From Gemmobacter sp. 24YEA27 (GTDB lineage Bacteria > Pseudomonadota > Alphaproteobacteria > Rhodobacterales > Rhodobacteraceae), in NCBI RefSeq assembly GCF_030052995.1, contig NZ_JASJPW010000001.1:1788001-1852000 (forward strand): DNA of 64,000 bases, in the 5' to 3' direction. This document shows, piece after piece, positions 27,964 to 38,598 of this stretch; position 1 is the first letter of the stretch; each line of letters opens with the position of its first letter. The notes below the pieces were generated by a model. That model ran no database searches and was not told the origin of the DNA. It saw only the letters and a list, made by a program, of their open reading frames with translations. The translations under genes and the position numbers were made by a program.

Positions 27964-28472
27964 TGCTGCGCCTCTCGGCCTTGTTCACCTGTCTCGCGGG
28001 CACTTCCCAGGCGCTGACCCCTTTGCCGCCCTGTGGCGGTGTCGAGGCGGGCATGCGCACGGGGGCTCCGGCGCAGATTGCCGGTGCCGGCATCGTGGTC
28101 GAGCAATATCGGCAGAATATTACCAGCCATGGGGATCTGGCCGAGGCAGATACCCCGCCTGTCGGGGCCCTTGCGGGCTTCATCGGGCTGCGTGTCAGCC
28201 ATTGCGCCACCGGGCGTTTTGTCGCGATCCCGGGTGCGAGCGACAGTTACGCCGTGGCAGAACAGCTTGCTGCCAGCGCGGTTTTGCGCGACAGCCTCGC
28301 GACAAAGCGCATGGTCACTGCGGGCCAGATGATCGGCGCGACAAAGGCCAGCTATGGCCGGGTGATCGTTCTTCGGGAAACCGACGAGACCTGCGCCTGC
28401 AACACTTACTTTCCGGATCTGCGCGCCAAAGGGATGACCCCTTACAAAGAGCGCAACGATCTGGGGCAATAA
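27963..28472 (+). CDS. Exported protein of unknown function in the nuo operon
   Basis: A 169-residue protein with a short signal peptide (MLRLSALFTCLAGTSQA). The mature part contains cysteines in PPCGG, SHCATGRF and TCACN and a helical middle (SYAVAEQLAASAVLRDSLAT). I do not recognise a domain. It sits between nuoJ and nuoK and is probably co-transcribed. Confidence 0.7.
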   Translation: MLRLSALFTCLAGTSQALTPLPPCGGVEAGMRTGAPAQIAGAGIVVEQYRQNITSHGDLAEADTPPVGALAGFIGLRVSHCATGRFVAIPGASDSYAVAEQLAASAVLRDSLATKRMVTAGQMIGATKASYGRVIVLRETDETCACNTYFPDLRAKGMTPYKERNDLGQ

Positions 28473-28501
28473 CGGGCGAGAGCGCCTGAGGGACGGATGA
28501 G

Positions 28502-28810
28502 ATGGCAGTAGGCATTGAACATTACATCATGGTGGCGGCGACTTTGTTCGTCATCGGGATCTTCGGTCTCTTCCTCAACCGGAAGAACGTGATCGTCATC
28601 CTGATGTCGATCGAGCTGATCCTCCTGTCGGCCAATATCAGCTTTGTGTCTTTCTCGTCCTTCAACGGCGATCTGACCGGGCAGATCTTCACGCTCTTCG
28701 TGCTGACGGTCGCCGCGGCCGAGGCCGCCATCGGCCTCGCCATCCTCGTCGTCTTCTTCCGCAACCGCGGAACGATTGACGTCGAAGACGTGAATGTGAT
28801 GAAGGGCTGA
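28502..28810 (+). CDS. nuoK: NADH-quinone oxidoreductase subunit K
   Basis: Small membrane subunit with three helices. The glutamates used in proton transfer lie in [16 protein letters not shown] and [17 protein letters not shown]. The 102 residues are the usual length. It is followed by nuoL after four bases. Confidence 0.97.
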   Translation: MAVGIEHYIMVAATLFVIGIFGLFLNRKNVIVILMSIELILLSANISFVSFSSFNGDLTGQIFTLFVLTVAAAEAAIGLAILVVFFRNRGTIDVEDVNVMKG

Positions 28811-28814
28811 GAGA

Positions 28815-31199
28815 ATGGTTCAGATTGTCTTTTTCGCTCCGCTGATCGGGGCCATTCTCTGCGGCTTCGGCTGGCGGTTCATCGGTGAGAAACCAGCACA
28901 GGTTCTGACCACAGCGGCGGTCTTTCTCGCGGCAGCGCTGAGCTGGGTCATCTTTCTTGGCTTTGACGGCGAGACCTATAAGATCACGCTTTTGCGTTGG
29001 GTCGAAAGCGGCACGCTTGCGACCGAATGGGCGATCCGCGTTGACCGGATGACCGCGATTATGCTGGTCGTCGTCAACTCGGTCTCGGCTTTGGTCCATC
29101 TCTATTCGTTCGGCTATATGGCCCATGACGAGAACTGGACGGATGACGAGCCTTACCGCGCGCGTTTCTTCGCCTATCTCTCGTTCTTCACCTTCACCAT
29201 GCTGACGCTGGTGACCGCCGATAACCTTCTCCAGATGTTCTTTGGCTGGGAAGGGGTGGGGGTCGCCTCGTACCTGCTGATCGGTTTCTACTGGAAGAAA
29301 CAATCCGCCGGTGCTGCGGCGATGAAGGCTTTCATCGCGAACCGGGTCGGTGACTTCGGCTTCATCCTTGGCATCGCGGGCCTTTACCTCTTGACGGATT
29401 CGATCCAGTTCGACCAGGTCTTTGCCGCGATCCCGGGCAAGTCCGAAGTGACGCTGCGCTTCCTCTGGACCGACTGGAATGCGGTGAACCTGATCGCCTT
29501 CCTGCTATTTGTCGGCGCGATGGGGAAATCGGCGCAGCTGTTCCTGCACACCTGGCTGCCGGATGCGATGGAGGGGCCGACGCCCGTCTCCGCGCTGATC
29601 CATGCTGCAACCATGGTGACTGCAGGCGTCTTCCTGGTTTGCCGCATGTCGCCGGTCTTTGAATATGCGCCCTATGCCACCGGCTTCATCACGGTGCTGG
29701 GGGCAACGACCGCCTTCTTTGCCGCGACCGTGGGTCTGGTGCAAAACGACATCAAGCGCGTGATCGCCTATTCGACCTGTTCGCAGCTGGGCTATATGTT
29801 CGTGGCGGCAGGCGTTGGCGCCTATCCGGTCGCGATGTTCCACCTCTTCACCCACGCCTTCTTCAAAGCGATGCTGTTCCTTGGCGCCGGTTCGGTGATC
29901 CATGCGACCCATCACGAGCAGGATATGCGCTGGTATGGTGGTCTGAGGAAAAAGATCCCCTTCACCTTCTGGATGATGATGATCGGCACGCTCGCCATCA
30001 CCGGTGTCGGTATCCCGCTGACCTATTACGGCTTCGCAGGTTTCCTGTCGAAAGACGCCGTGATCGAAAGCGCCTATATCGGGTCGGACTACGCCTTCTG
30101 GCTGCTTGTCATCGCCGCCGGCATGACCAGCTTCTATTCCTGGCGGCTGATGTTCCTGACCTTCTACGGCACCAGCCGCGCCGATCAGAAGCCTCAGGAC
30201 GAAAACGCGCATGACCATGCGCAGGATCATGGTCACTCCCATGGCCATGATGATCACGGGCATGACCACGGGGCTGATCACGGGCACGGCCATCACCACG
30301 AGCCGCATGAAAGCCCGCTGGTCATGCTGATCCCGCTGGCAGTCCTGTCGCTCGGCGCTCTGTTCTCGGGGATGATCTGGTACAAGGTCTTCTTCGGCGA
30401 CGAAGAAAAGATGCGGACCTGGTTCGGGATGGAGCAGCTTGCGGCCCATCACGTCGAGGAGGGCCATGCTGAACCTGCCGCCGATCAGGCTACGGCGGGT
30501 GAGACGGCGCATGCCGAAGCTGAAGCTGCGGGCGATGCGCTGACGGCTGAGGAGGCGGCAAATGCGGCAGCTCAGGCTGAGGCTCTTGCAACGGTGGATG
30601 CCGGTGTGACCGATCCGGGTGAAGCGGTCGAAGCCGCGGATCACGGCGCGGCGCCGGCTGAGTCCCATGGTGTGGCGCCCAAAGGCGCGCTTCTGATGCT
30701 GCCTTACGGTGCCGATGAGCAGGCCGTGGTCGACATCCGCGTCGACGCAGCAAAGGTCGAAGCCTCGGGCCATGCGCCGAACACCATCATCGCGGCGGCC
30801 CATATGGTGCCGTCCTGGGTCAAGGTCTCGCCCTTTGTCGCGATGCTGATCGGTCTGACCCTGTCCTGGCTCTTCTACATCAGGAACCCGTCCTGGCCGC
30901 GCCGTCTGGCAGAGCAGCAGCGCCCGCTCTACCTCTTCCTCCTGAACAAATGGTATTTCGACGAGGTTTATAATTTCGTCTTCGTCAAAGGTTCGAAAGC
31001 CCTTGGCCGGCTGTTCTGGAAGAATGACGTCAAGGTCATTGACGGAACCATCAACGGGGTGGCGATGGGGATTATCCCCTTCTTCACCCGCCTCGCAAAT
31101 CGCGCCCAGTCGGGCTTTGTCTTCCACTATGCCTTCGCCATGGTGCTCGGGATTGTTGCCCTGGTCACCTGGATGACGCTTTTCGGTGGCGCCAGGTAA
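28815..31199 (+). CDS. nuoL: NADH-quinone oxidoreductase subunit L, enlarged, with His-rich and Ala/Glu-rich inserts
   Basis: Distal antiporter-like proton-pumping subunit. The conserved core ([39 protein letters not shown]) is intact. The protein is 794 residues, against about 610-710 for most relatives. The surplus is in two low-complexity regions: about residues 464-500, with more than a dozen histidines ([16 protein letters not shown]), and about 535-655, rich in Ala, Glu and Asp. Both lie in extramembrane loops before the last conserved helices ([20 protein letters not shown]). The His-rich loop could bind metal ions, an inference from composition only. Confidence 0.95.
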   Translation: MVQIVFFAPLIGAILCGFGWRFIGEKPAQVLTTAAVFLAAALSWVIFLGFDGETYKITLLRWVESGTLATEWAIRVDRMTAIMLVVVNSVSALVHLYSFGYMAHDENWTDDEPYRARFFAYLSFFTFTMLTLVTADNLLQMFFGWEGVGVASYLLIGFYWKKQSAGAAAMKAFIANRVGDFGFILGIAGLYLLTDSIQFDQVFAAIPGKSEVTLRFLWTDWNAVNLIAFLLFVGAMGKSAQLFLHTWLPDAMEGPTPVSALIHAATMVTAGVFLVCRMSPVFEYAPYATGFITVLGATTAFFAATVGLVQNDIKRVIAYSTCSQLGYMFVAAGVGAYPVAMFHLFTHAFFKAMLFLGAGSVIHATHHEQDMRWYGGLRKKIPFTFWMMMIGTLAITGVGIPLTYYGFAGFLSKDAVIESAYIGSDYAFWLLVIAAGMTSFYSWRLMFLTFYGTSRADQKPQDENAHDHAQDHGHSHGHDDHGHDHGADHGHGHHHEPHESPLVMLIPLAVLSLGALFSGMIWYKVFFGDEEKMRTWFGMEQLAAHHVEEGHAEPAADQATAGETAHAEAEAAGDALTAEEAANAAAQAEALATVDAGVTDPGEAVEAADHGAAPAESHGVAPKGALLMLPYGADEQAVVDIRVDAAKVEASGHAPNTIIAAAHMVPSWVKVSPFVAMLIGLTLSWLFYIRNPSWPRRLAEQQRPLYLFLLNKWYFDEVYNFVFVKGSKALGRLFWKNDVKVIDGTINGVAMGIIPFFTRLANRAQSGFVFHYAFAMVLGIVALVTWMTLFGGAR

Positions 31200-31214
31200 A
31201 GGGGCCCGGGATCC

Positions 31215-32774
31215 ATGGCACAACAACTCCTCAATATCATCCTCTTCCTGCCGCTGGTGGCCGCGCTGATCATGGCGCTGTTCCTGCGCGGCGATGACGA
31301 GGCCGCACGCGGCAACGCCAAATATCTGGCGCTGTTCGCGACCATCGCAACCTTCCTTGCCAGCCTCTTCCTGCTGGCGGAGTTCGATCCGTCGAACCCG
31401 GATTTCCAGTTCGTCACGGAACGTGACTGGATCCTCGGCCTGAAATGGCGGCTTGGCGTCGATGGGATCTCGATCCTCTTCGTCATGCTGACGACCTTCC
31501 TCATGCCGCTGGTGATCTGGTCGGCCTGGGATGTGACGAAACGCGTCAAGGAATATATGATCGCGTTTCTGATCCTGGAAACGCTGATGATCGGCGTGTT
31601 CTGCGCGCTGGATCTGGTGATGTTCTACCTTTTCTTCGAGGCAGGGCTGATCCCGATGTTCCTGATCATCGGGGTCTGGGGCGGCGTGAACCGCATCTAT
31701 GCGGCGTTCAAATTCTTCCTCTACACCTTCCTCGGGTCCGTCCTGATGCTGGTGGCGATGATCTTCATGTATATGGATGCGGGCACCACCTGTATCGGTG
31801 CCTGTGGCGAGGGCCAGGTCTCGCTTCTGACCCATACTTTCAGCTTCGAGGCCTTTGACCTTCTGGGGATCCATGTGGTCGGCGGTGTGCAGACGCTGCT
31901 GTTCCTCGCGTTTTTTGCGAGTTTCGCGGTCAAGATGCCGATGTGGCCGGTTCACACCTGGCTGCCCGATGCCCACGTTCAGGCGCCGACCGCGGGGTCG
32001 GTAATCCTGGCGGCGGTGATGCTGAAAATGGGCGGCTACGGGTTCCTGCGGTTCTCGCTGCCGATGTTCCCGGTGGCCTCTGATCTGCTGGCGCCGCTGG
32101 TCTACTGGATGTCGGCGATTGCGGTGGTCTATACCTCGCTGGTCGCTCTGGTTCAGTCGGATATGAAAAAGCTGATCGCCTATTCCTCGGTCGCCCATAT
32201 GGGTTACGTGACCATGGGGATTTTCGCGATGAACCAGCAGGGCGTCGATGGCGCGATCTTCCAGATGATCAGCCACGGCTTCATCTCGGGCGCTTTGTTC
32301 CTTTGCGTCGGCGTGATCTATGACCGGATGCATACCCGCGAGATCGACGCCTATGGCGGCCTTGTGAACCGGATGCCGGCCTATGCGATGGTCTTCATGT
32401 TCTTCACCATGGCCAATGTCGGCCTTCCCGGCACCTCTGGCTTCGTGGGCGAGTTCCTGACGATCATGGGCATCTATCAGGTCAACACCTGGATCGCCTT
32501 CTTCGCGGCTTCGGGCGTGATCTTCTCGGCCTCTTACGCGCTCTGGCTCTACCGCCGGGTGGTTTTCGGCCAGCTTACGAAAGACAGCCTGAAGCTGATC
32601 ACCGACATGACCGCGCGTGAGAAACTGATCTTCGCGCCCCTGGTGGCGATGACCCTGTTCCTCGGCATCTATCCGAGCGCGGTCACCGATATCATCGGCC
32701 CGTCCGTGACCCATCTGATCGAGAACTACCGTGCCGCTCTGCCCGTTCTGGCTGAGCAGGCGGCAATGCACTGA
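31215..32774 (+). CDS. nuoM: NADH-quinone oxidoreductase subunit M
   Basis: Second antiporter-like membrane subunit. Core motifs include [39 protein letters not shown] and [18 protein letters not shown], with the lysine and glutamate positions used for proton translocation in the family. 519 residues, intact. It lies 15 bases after nuoL. Confidence 0.97.
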   Translation: MAQQLLNIILFLPLVAALIMALFLRGDDEAARGNAKYLALFATIATFLASLFLLAEFDPSNPDFQFVTERDWILGLKWRLGVDGISILFVMLTTFLMPLVIWSAWDVTKRVKEYMIAFLILETLMIGVFCALDLVMFYLFFEAGLIPMFLIIGVWGGVNRIYAAFKFFLYTFLGSVLMLVAMIFMYMDAGTTCIGACGEGQVSLLTHTFSFEAFDLLGIHVVGGVQTLLFLAFFASFAVKMPMWPVHTWLPDAHVQAPTAGSVILAAVMLKMGGYGFLRFSLPMFPVASDLLAPLVYWMSAIAVVYTSLVALVQSDMKKLIAYSSVAHMGYVTMGIFAMNQQGVDGAIFQMISHGFISGALFLCVGVIYDRMHTREIDAYGGLVNRMPAYAMVFMFFTMANVGLPGTSGFVGEFLTIMGIYQVNTWIAFFAASGVIFSASYALWLYRRVVFGQLTKDSLKLITDMTAREKLIFAPLVAMTLFLGIYPSAVTDIIGPSVTHLIENYRAALPVLAEQAAMH

Positions 32775-32786
32775 GGAAGCGCGACA

Positions 32787-34244
32787 ATGACCGCAGTTGA
32801 TTTCAACACCGTTCTGCCCGAGGTGATCCTCGCGCTTTACGCGATGGCCGCGCTCATGTTCGGTGTCTACACCGGCAAGGACAAAGTGGCGGTGCCGCTG
32901 GTCTGGGCCACGTCGGGGCTTTTCGTGGCGCTTGCGCTGTGGATCGGCCTTGGCGGCGAGGGCAGCCGGACGGCCTTCCACGGCATGTTCAACGACGACC
33001 CCTTCGCGCGCTTTGCCAAGGTGACGATCCTCGTATCTTCTGCCGCCGTGCTGGTGATGAGCCAGGACTATATGCAGCGCTACAATATGCTGCGCTTTGA
33101 ATATCCGGTGATCGTGACGCTGGCTGTGACCGGCATGATGATGATGGTCTCGGCCGGTGATCTGATGGCGCTCTATATGGGGCTCGAGCTGCAATCGCTC
33201 GCGCTTTACGTGACCGCCGCGATGCGCCGCGACAGCGCGAAATCCTCGGAAGCCGGGCTGAAATATTTCGTCCTCGGCTCGCTGTCTTCCGGGATGCTGC
33301 TGTTCGGCGCCTCGCTGGTTTACGGCTTTACCGGCACGACGCAATTCGACGGCATCTTCGTCGCACTTCAGGCCGATGTCTCGCTGGGGCTGCTCTTTGG
33401 CCTGGTGTTCATGCTGGCGGGTCTCGCGTTCAAGATCTCGGCGGCACCCTTCCATATGTGGACGCCTGACGTCTATGAGGGCTCGCCCACCCCGGTGACC
33501 GCCTTCTTCGCCACCGCGCCGAAAGTCGCCGCGATGGCGCTGATCGCGCGGCTGGCCTGGGATGCCTTCGGCTCGATCCCGGCGCAATGGGGCCAGGTGC
33601 TGGCGGCGCTGTCGGTTCTGTCGATGTATCTCGGCGCGATTGCCGCCATCGGCCAGAAAGACATCAAACGCCTGATGGCCTATTCCTCGATCGCCCATAT
33701 GGGCTATGCGCTGATCGGTCTTGCCGCCGCGACCACCGGTACGGCAGACCAGGCCGTGCAGGGCGTCCAGGCCATGCTGATCTATATGGTGATCTATGTC
33801 ACCATGGGCGTGGGGTCCTTCGCCTTCATCCTCGGGATGGAGCGCAATGGCCGCCCGGTCACCGATGTTGCCAGCCTGAAGATGCTCTCGAAGACCGAGC
33901 CGCTGAAGGCGCTGGCGCTTCTGATGCTGTTCTTCAGCCTTGCTGGTGTGCCGCCCTTTATCGGCTTCTACGCCAAATTCGCGGTGCTGAAAGCGGCGGT
34001 GGATGCGGGCATGGTCTGGCTGGCGGTCGCGGGCGGGATCGCTTCGGTTATCGGCGCCTTCTACTATCTGCGCGTCGTGTATTTCATCTATTTCGGCGAT
34101 ACCGAAGATCCGGCGGAAAGCCGTATGTCGGCGGTACAATGGGTGGTGATGATGGCGGTAGCTGCGATCCTTGTGCTCGGGGCGATCAACCTCTTTGGCA
34201 TCGAGGAGCCGGCTTTGACGGCGGCAAAAGCGCTTGTGCTCTGA
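32787..34244 (+). CDS. nuoN: NADH-quinone oxidoreductase subunit N
   Basis: Third antiporter-like subunit and last nuo gene. Motifs [39 protein letters not shown] and [20 protein letters not shown] are conserved. 485 residues, intact. The stop is at or inside the start of birA, so birA, coaX and rnj probably belong to the same transcript. Confidence 0.97.
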   Translation: MTAVDFNTVLPEVILALYAMAALMFGVYTGKDKVAVPLVWATSGLFVALALWIGLGGEGSRTAFHGMFNDDPFARFAKVTILVSSAAVLVMSQDYMQRYNMLRFEYPVIVTLAVTGMMMMVSAGDLMALYMGLELQSLALYVTAAMRRDSAKSSEAGLKYFVLGSLSSGMLLFGASLVYGFTGTTQFDGIFVALQADVSLGLLFGLVFMLAGLAFKISAAPFHMWTPDVYEGSPTPVTAFFATAPKVAAMALIARLAWDAFGSIPAQWGQVLAALSVLSMYLGAIAAIGQKDIKRLMAYSSIAHMGYALIGLAAATTGTADQAVQGVQAMLIYMVIYVTMGVGSFAFILGMERNGRPVTDVASLKMLSKTEPLKALALLMLFFSLAGVPPFIGFYAKFAVLKAAVDAGMVWLAVAGGIASVIGAFYYLRVVYFIYFGDTEDPAESRMSAVQWVVMMAVAAILVLGAINLFGIEEPALTAAKALVL

Positions 34245-34960
34245 CCTGGTAACCCGGGTCGAGCTGGCTTCGGTCGACTCCACCAATCTCGAGGCCTTCC
34301 GGCAGGCCCCCGATCTTCGGGGCCTCTGTGGATTCTGGCGGGCGAGCAGACGGCAGGGAAGGGCAGGCGGGCAAGGCCCTGGACCAGCCCGCCGGGGAAT
34401 TTCTACGGCAGCCTCGCGCAACGCCTGGACGACCCCCCGCGCGCCTGGGGCTGCGGAGTTTCATCGCGGCGCTGGCGCTTTATGACGCCTTTGTCGCGGT
34501 TGTGGGGAATGGCACGGGTTTCGCGCTGAAATGGCCCAATGACGTGCTTCTGAATGGGGGCAAGCTGACTGGGATCCTGCTTGAGGCCTCTGGCCCGATA
34601 CTGGTCATCGGGATGGGCGTGAACCTCCTCCATGCGCCGCCGGCTTCGGCGGTAGAGCCGGGCGCGGTGGCGCCGGTTTCCTTGCTTGGAGAAACCGGGG
34701 TGCGGGTGACGCCCGCGCGCTTCCTCGATGCGCTGGCGCCTGCGATGACGCATTGGGAAGCCATTTTCCGCACCGAGGGGTTCGCGCAAATCCGCACCGC
34801 CTGGCTGTCGCGCGCCGCGCGGATTGGCGAGAAGATCATCGCCCGCACCGGATCCGAGACCCGCGAGGGTATATTCGAGACCATCGACCAGGACGGCAAT
34901 CTGGTTCTGCGCATGGGCTCTGGCACCGTTGCCATTCCGGCAGCGGATGTGTTTTTCTGA
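34234..34960 (+). pseudogene. birA: Biotin--[acetyl-CoA-carboxylase] ligase, frameshifted in this sequence
   Basis: Attaches biotin to carboxylases. The N-terminal motif VELASVDSTNLEA and, in a later frame, LKWPNDVLLNGGKLTGILLE are clear; the biotin-binding GRRGK loop and SPPGNFYGSL can be read only by correcting indels between 34317 and 34440. One G seems missing near 34320, one missing and one extra base lie around 34372-34384, and one C is missing from a C run near 34434. From 34440 the frame is intact to the end (GTVAIPAADVFF). No DNA-binding domain is present, so this is the ligase-only type. The start is uncertain (TTG 34234 inside the nuoN end). Confidence 0.85.
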
Positions 34961-34982
34961 CACGAACCCCAGGGAGCGGCGA

Positions 34983-35756
34983 ATGCTTCTCGCGATCGAC
35001 TGCGGCAATACCAATACCGTCTTTGCCATCTGGGACGGGGCGAAGTTCATCGCCACCTGGCGCATCGGCACCGATCACAAACGCACGGCAGATGAGTATT
35101 TCGTCTGGCTTTCCTCGCTTTTGCTGCTCAACCGGCTGGAGGTGAAGATCGGTGAGGTGATCATCTCGTCTACCGTGCCGCGGGTGGTGTTCAATCTGCG
35201 TGTGCTGTCAAACCGCTATTTCGACTGCCGCCCGCTGGTGGTGGGCAAGCCCGAATGTCTGTTGCCGCATCAGCCGAGGGTCGATCAGGGCACGACTGTC
35301 GGCCCCGACCGGCTGGTGAACACGGCAGGCGCCTTTGACCGGCATGGCGGCAATCTGATCGTGGTTGATTTCGGCACCGCGACCACCTTTGACGTCGTCG
35401 ATACCGATGGCGCCTATATCGGCGGTGTGATCGCGCCGGGGGTGAACCTGAGCCTTGAGGCACTGCATATGGCGGCGGCCGCGCTTCCCCATGTCGATGT
35501 GACGCGGCCCGCGCAGGCGATTGGCACGAATACGGTGGCCTGTATGCAGTCAGGCGTGTATTGGGGCTATATCGGCCTTGTCGAAGGCATCGTGCGCGCC
35601 ATCCGCGAGGAACGCGATCGCCCGATGAAGGTGATCGGCACCGGCGGCCTTGCGTCGCTCTTCGCCCAGGACACTGAGATTTTCGAGTCGATTGAGGATG
35701 ATCTGACCATGCATGGCCTCGTCCTGATCCATGAGTACAACAAGGAAAACGCATGA
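34983..35756 (+). CDS. coaX: Type III pantothenate kinase
   Basis: First enzyme of coenzyme A synthesis. The ASKHA-fold motifs are AIDCGNTNTVFAIWDG (phosphate 1), VGPDRLVNTAGAF and IVVDFGTATTFDVVDTDGAY (phosphate 2). 257 residues. The ATG at 34983 follows AGGGAGCG. Its stop overlaps the rnj start (ATGA). The neighbourhood birA-coaX-rnj after nuoN is, from memory, seen in other alphaproteobacteria. Confidence 0.96.
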   Translation: MLLAIDCGNTNTVFAIWDGAKFIATWRIGTDHKRTADEYFVWLSSLLLLNRLEVKIGEVIISSTVPRVVFNLRVLSNRYFDCRPLVVGKPECLLPHQPRVDQGTTVGPDRLVNTAGAFDRHGGNLIVVDFGTATTFDVVDTDGAYIGGVIAPGVNLSLEALHMAAAALPHVDVTRPAQAIGTNTVACMQSGVYWGYIGLVEGIVRAIREERDRPMKVIGTGGLASLFAQDTEIFESIEDDLTMHGLVLIHEYNKENA

Positions 35757-37429
35757 AGAGTGAACGGCTGATCTACCTTCCGCTGGGTGGTGCCGGCGAA
35801 ATCGGGATGAATGCCTATGTCTACGGCTATGGCGCCCCTGGGAAGGAGAGGCTGATCCTCGTGGATATGGGGGTGACTTTCCCCGATATGGACGGGGCTC
35901 CGGGGGTCGAGGTGATCATGCCCGACATCACCTGGCTGGAAGAACGCGTGAGCAGGCTTGAGGCGATATTCATCACCCACGCCCATGAGGATCATATCGG
36001 CGCGCTTGGCCATCTCTGGCCGAAGCTCAAAGCCAAAGTCTATGCGCGGAAATTCACCGCCGCCATCGGCAAGCTGAAGATGGATGAGCTGGGCCATCCG
36101 ACCGATGCGATTGTGACCGTGGGTGCGCGCCCTGATGTGGTCGAGGCGGGGCCGTTCCGCGTGCAGTTCGTGCCGCTTTCGCATTCGATCCCGGAATCGG
36201 CGGCTCTGATCATCGACACGCCCGCAGGGCGCGTGGTGCATTCGGGCGATTTCAAGCTCGACCGTTCGCCGGTCGTGGGCGAGGCCTGGGATGATGCGCT
36301 CTGGCAATCGGTGGCCGACGAGGCACCGGTCAGGGCGCTGATGTGCGACAGTACCAATGTGTTCTCGACCCATCCGGGGCGGTCCGAGGCGACTTTGGCC
36401 GAGCCTTTGGCCGAGCTGATCAAGGCATCAGAAGGGATGTTCGTTGCAACCACCTTCGGCTCGAACGTGGCGCGGCTGAAGACGCTCGCCGAGGCGGCTG
36501 TGGCGGCGGATCGCACGATCTGCGTCATGGGCCGCTCGATGAAGCGGATGCTCTCGGTCGCCGAGTCCACCGGGGTGCTGACCTCTTTCCCGCGGGTGGT
36601 GTCGACCGAAGACGCGCTGGAAGTGCCGCGCCGGAACCTCATGCTGCTGGTGACCGGCAGCCAGGGCGAGCGGCGGGCGGCTGCGGCGGCTTTGTCGCGC
36701 GGCAAATATCTGGGCCATGAGCTGAAAAGGGGCGATACCTTCCTGTTCTCCTCGCGCACGATCCCGGGGAATGAGAAGGGTGTCTACAAGATCTGGAACG
36801 AGTTTTCCGAGAAGGGCGTGCGGGTCGTCGATGATGCCGGCGGGCTCTATCATGTCTCGGGCCATGCGAACCGTCCGGATCTGGAACATGTGCACCGGCT
36901 GTTGCTGCCGGATATGCTGATCCCGATGCATGGCGAACACCGGCATCTGACCGAACATGCGCGGATCGGGTCTGAGGGCGGGATCGCGACACAGGTGGCG
37001 GTCAACGGGATGATGGTCGATCTGACCGGCGAGCATCCGAAGGTCGTTGAATATGTCGAGACCGGGCGGCTTTATCTGGACGGGACTGTGCTTATCGGGG
37101 CGATGGACGGGGTGATCCGCAACCGGATCCGCATGGCGCTGAACGGGCATGTGCTGGCGACGGTAATCCTTGACGAGGCAGGCGAGCCGCTGGGCGAGCC
37201 CTGGGTCGAGATCATGGGGCTGACGCCGACCGGCAAAGGCGGGCGCGATCTGGCCGAGACGATGGAGGCGGAGCTTGATGAATGGATGGGCCGTGCCGGG
37301 CGCAAGGTTCTGAAAAACGATGACAAGGTCGAGGATGACATGCGCCGCATCATCCGCCAGGTCGCGGTGGAAGAAATCGGCAAAAAGCCGGAAGTGACCG
37401 TGGTGGTTTCGCGTCTTTTGCCCGAATGA
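35753..37429 (+). CDS. rnj: Ribonuclease J
   Basis: Metallo-beta-lactamase/beta-CASP nuclease with 5'-exo and endonuclease activity in RNA maturation and decay. The zinc motif THAHEDHIGALGHL, PLSHSIPESAAL, HSGDFKLDRSPV and the beta-CASP segment MGRSMKRMLSVAESTGV are all present, and the C-terminal region ends in VEEIGKKPEVTVVVSRLLPE. 558 residues, typical for the alphaproteobacterial enzyme. It is the last gene of the nuo-birA-coaX run and is followed by a terminator. Confidence 0.95.
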   Translation: MKSERLIYLPLGGAGEIGMNAYVYGYGAPGKERLILVDMGVTFPDMDGAPGVEVIMPDITWLEERVSRLEAIFITHAHEDHIGALGHLWPKLKAKVYARKFTAAIGKLKMDELGHPTDAIVTVGARPDVVEAGPFRVQFVPLSHSIPESAALIIDTPAGRVVHSGDFKLDRSPVVGEAWDDALWQSVADEAPVRALMCDSTNVFSTHPGRSEATLAEPLAELIKASEGMFVATTFGSNVARLKTLAEAAVAADRTICVMGRSMKRMLSVAESTGVLTSFPRVVSTEDALEVPRRNLMLLVTGSQGERRAAAAALSRGKYLGHELKRGDTFLFSSRTIPGNEKGVYKIWNEFSEKGVRVVDDAGGLYHVSGHANRPDLEHVHRLLLPDMLIPMHGEHRHLTEHARIGSEGGIATQVAVNGMMVDLTGEHPKVVEYVETGRLYLDGTVLIGAMDGVIRNRIRMALNGHVLATVILDEAGEPLGEPWVEIMGLTPTGKGGRDLAETMEAELDEWMGRAGRKVLKNDDKVEDDMRRIIRQVAVEEIGKKPEVTVVVSRLLPE

Positions 37430-37465
37430 GGTCACGGCTGGCGGGACGGGGTTCCGCCGGTTGAC

Positions 37466-37498
37466 GGATCCTGCGCTTCCGCGCCGGATCTGTTTTTT
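37466..37498 (+). terminator. Rho-independent terminator after rnj
   Basis: GATCC at 37467-37471 and GCGC at 37473-37476 pair with GCGC and GGATC at 37481-37490 (one mismatch), loop TTCC, followed by six T at 37493-37498. Confidence 0.75.
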
Positions 37499-37505
37499 GC
37501 GGGAT

Positions 37506-37623
37506 CTCCCGATCCGTGGGCCGGACCAGAGGCCCGACCCACGGATCGGGAGCGAAGAGCACGGCCTTTGGCCGTGCGACTTTAGCAGCATAGCAAAGCC
37601 CGCCACTGGCGGGCTTTGCTATG
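37506..37623. repeat. Array of three long perfect hairpins downstream of rnj
   Basis: Three perfect inverted repeats in 118 bases: CTCCCGATCCGTGGG 37506-37520 with its complement at 37538-37552; GCACGGCC 37559-37566 with GGCCGTGC 37570-37577; and a 16-base arm at 37589-37604 (CATAGCAAAGCCCGCC) with its complement at 37608-37623, separated by only three bases. None has a T run, so they do not look like ordinary terminators. Confidence 0.75.
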
Positions 37624-38496
37624 ACTGCCGCCCAGAGGGGCAGACTTCTGCAGATCTGGACAGGAACAGCAGGTTTCTTTCGGCCTCTGACTGCGGATAT
37701 CGGTAAGCATGGCATCGAGCGGGGCTCGACAGGGCCTGTCGCCAGAACGGCCGGAAGTGGGAAAAGTGCCACCTGCGACGAGGCGACACTTCAGCCTTCA
37801 GGCCGCGAGGTTTGATGCCAGGAAGTGGCCCGACGCCGCTTGTAACAAGCGTCCTATGGGAGAATGCCAAGGGAGCAGTTCTTGCAATCTGTCAACGGGT
37901 ATGGTTACGTTCCCCGACAGCGCGCCTGCCCGCACCGTGACCGGTATGGGCGGTATGCAGGACCCGCCAGCGCAGCGGCTCGCTATCGGGAACGGATGCA
38001 ACACCGCTGGCCCCGCGACTGAACTATGCCGACGGGATCGACCTCGTTCGTTCAAGGCCGGTCGGGATCGGGCTGAACTGCTATCATTGCGATCGCCGCT
38101 CGCGCCCATGCACCGTTCAACCGCCGGCTGGCGGTAAATGAGCGCGAGCGCAGCCTCGTGATCTTTCGATTCGGCGACGAATGACCTTTGGCCGGTCTGT
38201 GCTGGCAACATGTCCAGACGCAGAAGCCAGCGATTGCAATGACCCTCACCGCATCACAGTCAAGGATAGCGCCCGCTTTACGGCCTGGGCCCACCCTCAG
38301 CATCGCGGATTAAACAGGGCTTTCCGGTGCCGGCAAAACAAGCCACTGCCTGCGAGCAAGTATCCGCAACTGCGACACATAGTTGGCGGGTGTTAAGCGC
38401 CTTCGCGCGACGCTGTTCAACCTCTCCCCGGGCCACCAACGTCATCGCTATGATCTGAGCCGTAACCTCATTCGGCCACCGTCGGGCCGGTTGCCA
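37624..38496. other. Intergenic stretch without a supported gene
   Basis: No frame here has convincing codon use, a ribosome binding site or a recognisable product. Short inverted repeats continue just after the hairpin array (CTGCC with GGCAG near 37625-37645). On the minus strand at about 38410-38490 a short reading (RRWPNEVTAQIIAMTLVARG) weakly resembles the N-terminus of an IS66-type TnpA, so transposon debris is possible. Confidence 0.4.
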
Positions 38497-38598
38497 TGAC
38501 CTGCGCCCTTTGGGTCCCTCGTTCATCACGAGAGTCTGCGGGTTTGTGCTCTGCTCCCTTGGTTAGGACCGCCGCGATCTGGAGTTTCGCGGCTCTGA

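Noticed and set aside
29505-34421. A 1638-codon open frame on the minus strand, opposite nuoL-nuoM-nuoN
   Set aside because: It is antisense to three intact, conserved complex I genes. Its His/Arg/Asp-rich composition is what high-GC codon use on the other strand produces.
38400-38500. IS66-type TnpA gene fragment as a firm annotation
   Set aside because: Only about 20 residues resemble an IS66 TnpA N-terminus, the frame runs out of the outer IS end, and no other IS66 gene is nearby; kept only as a note.
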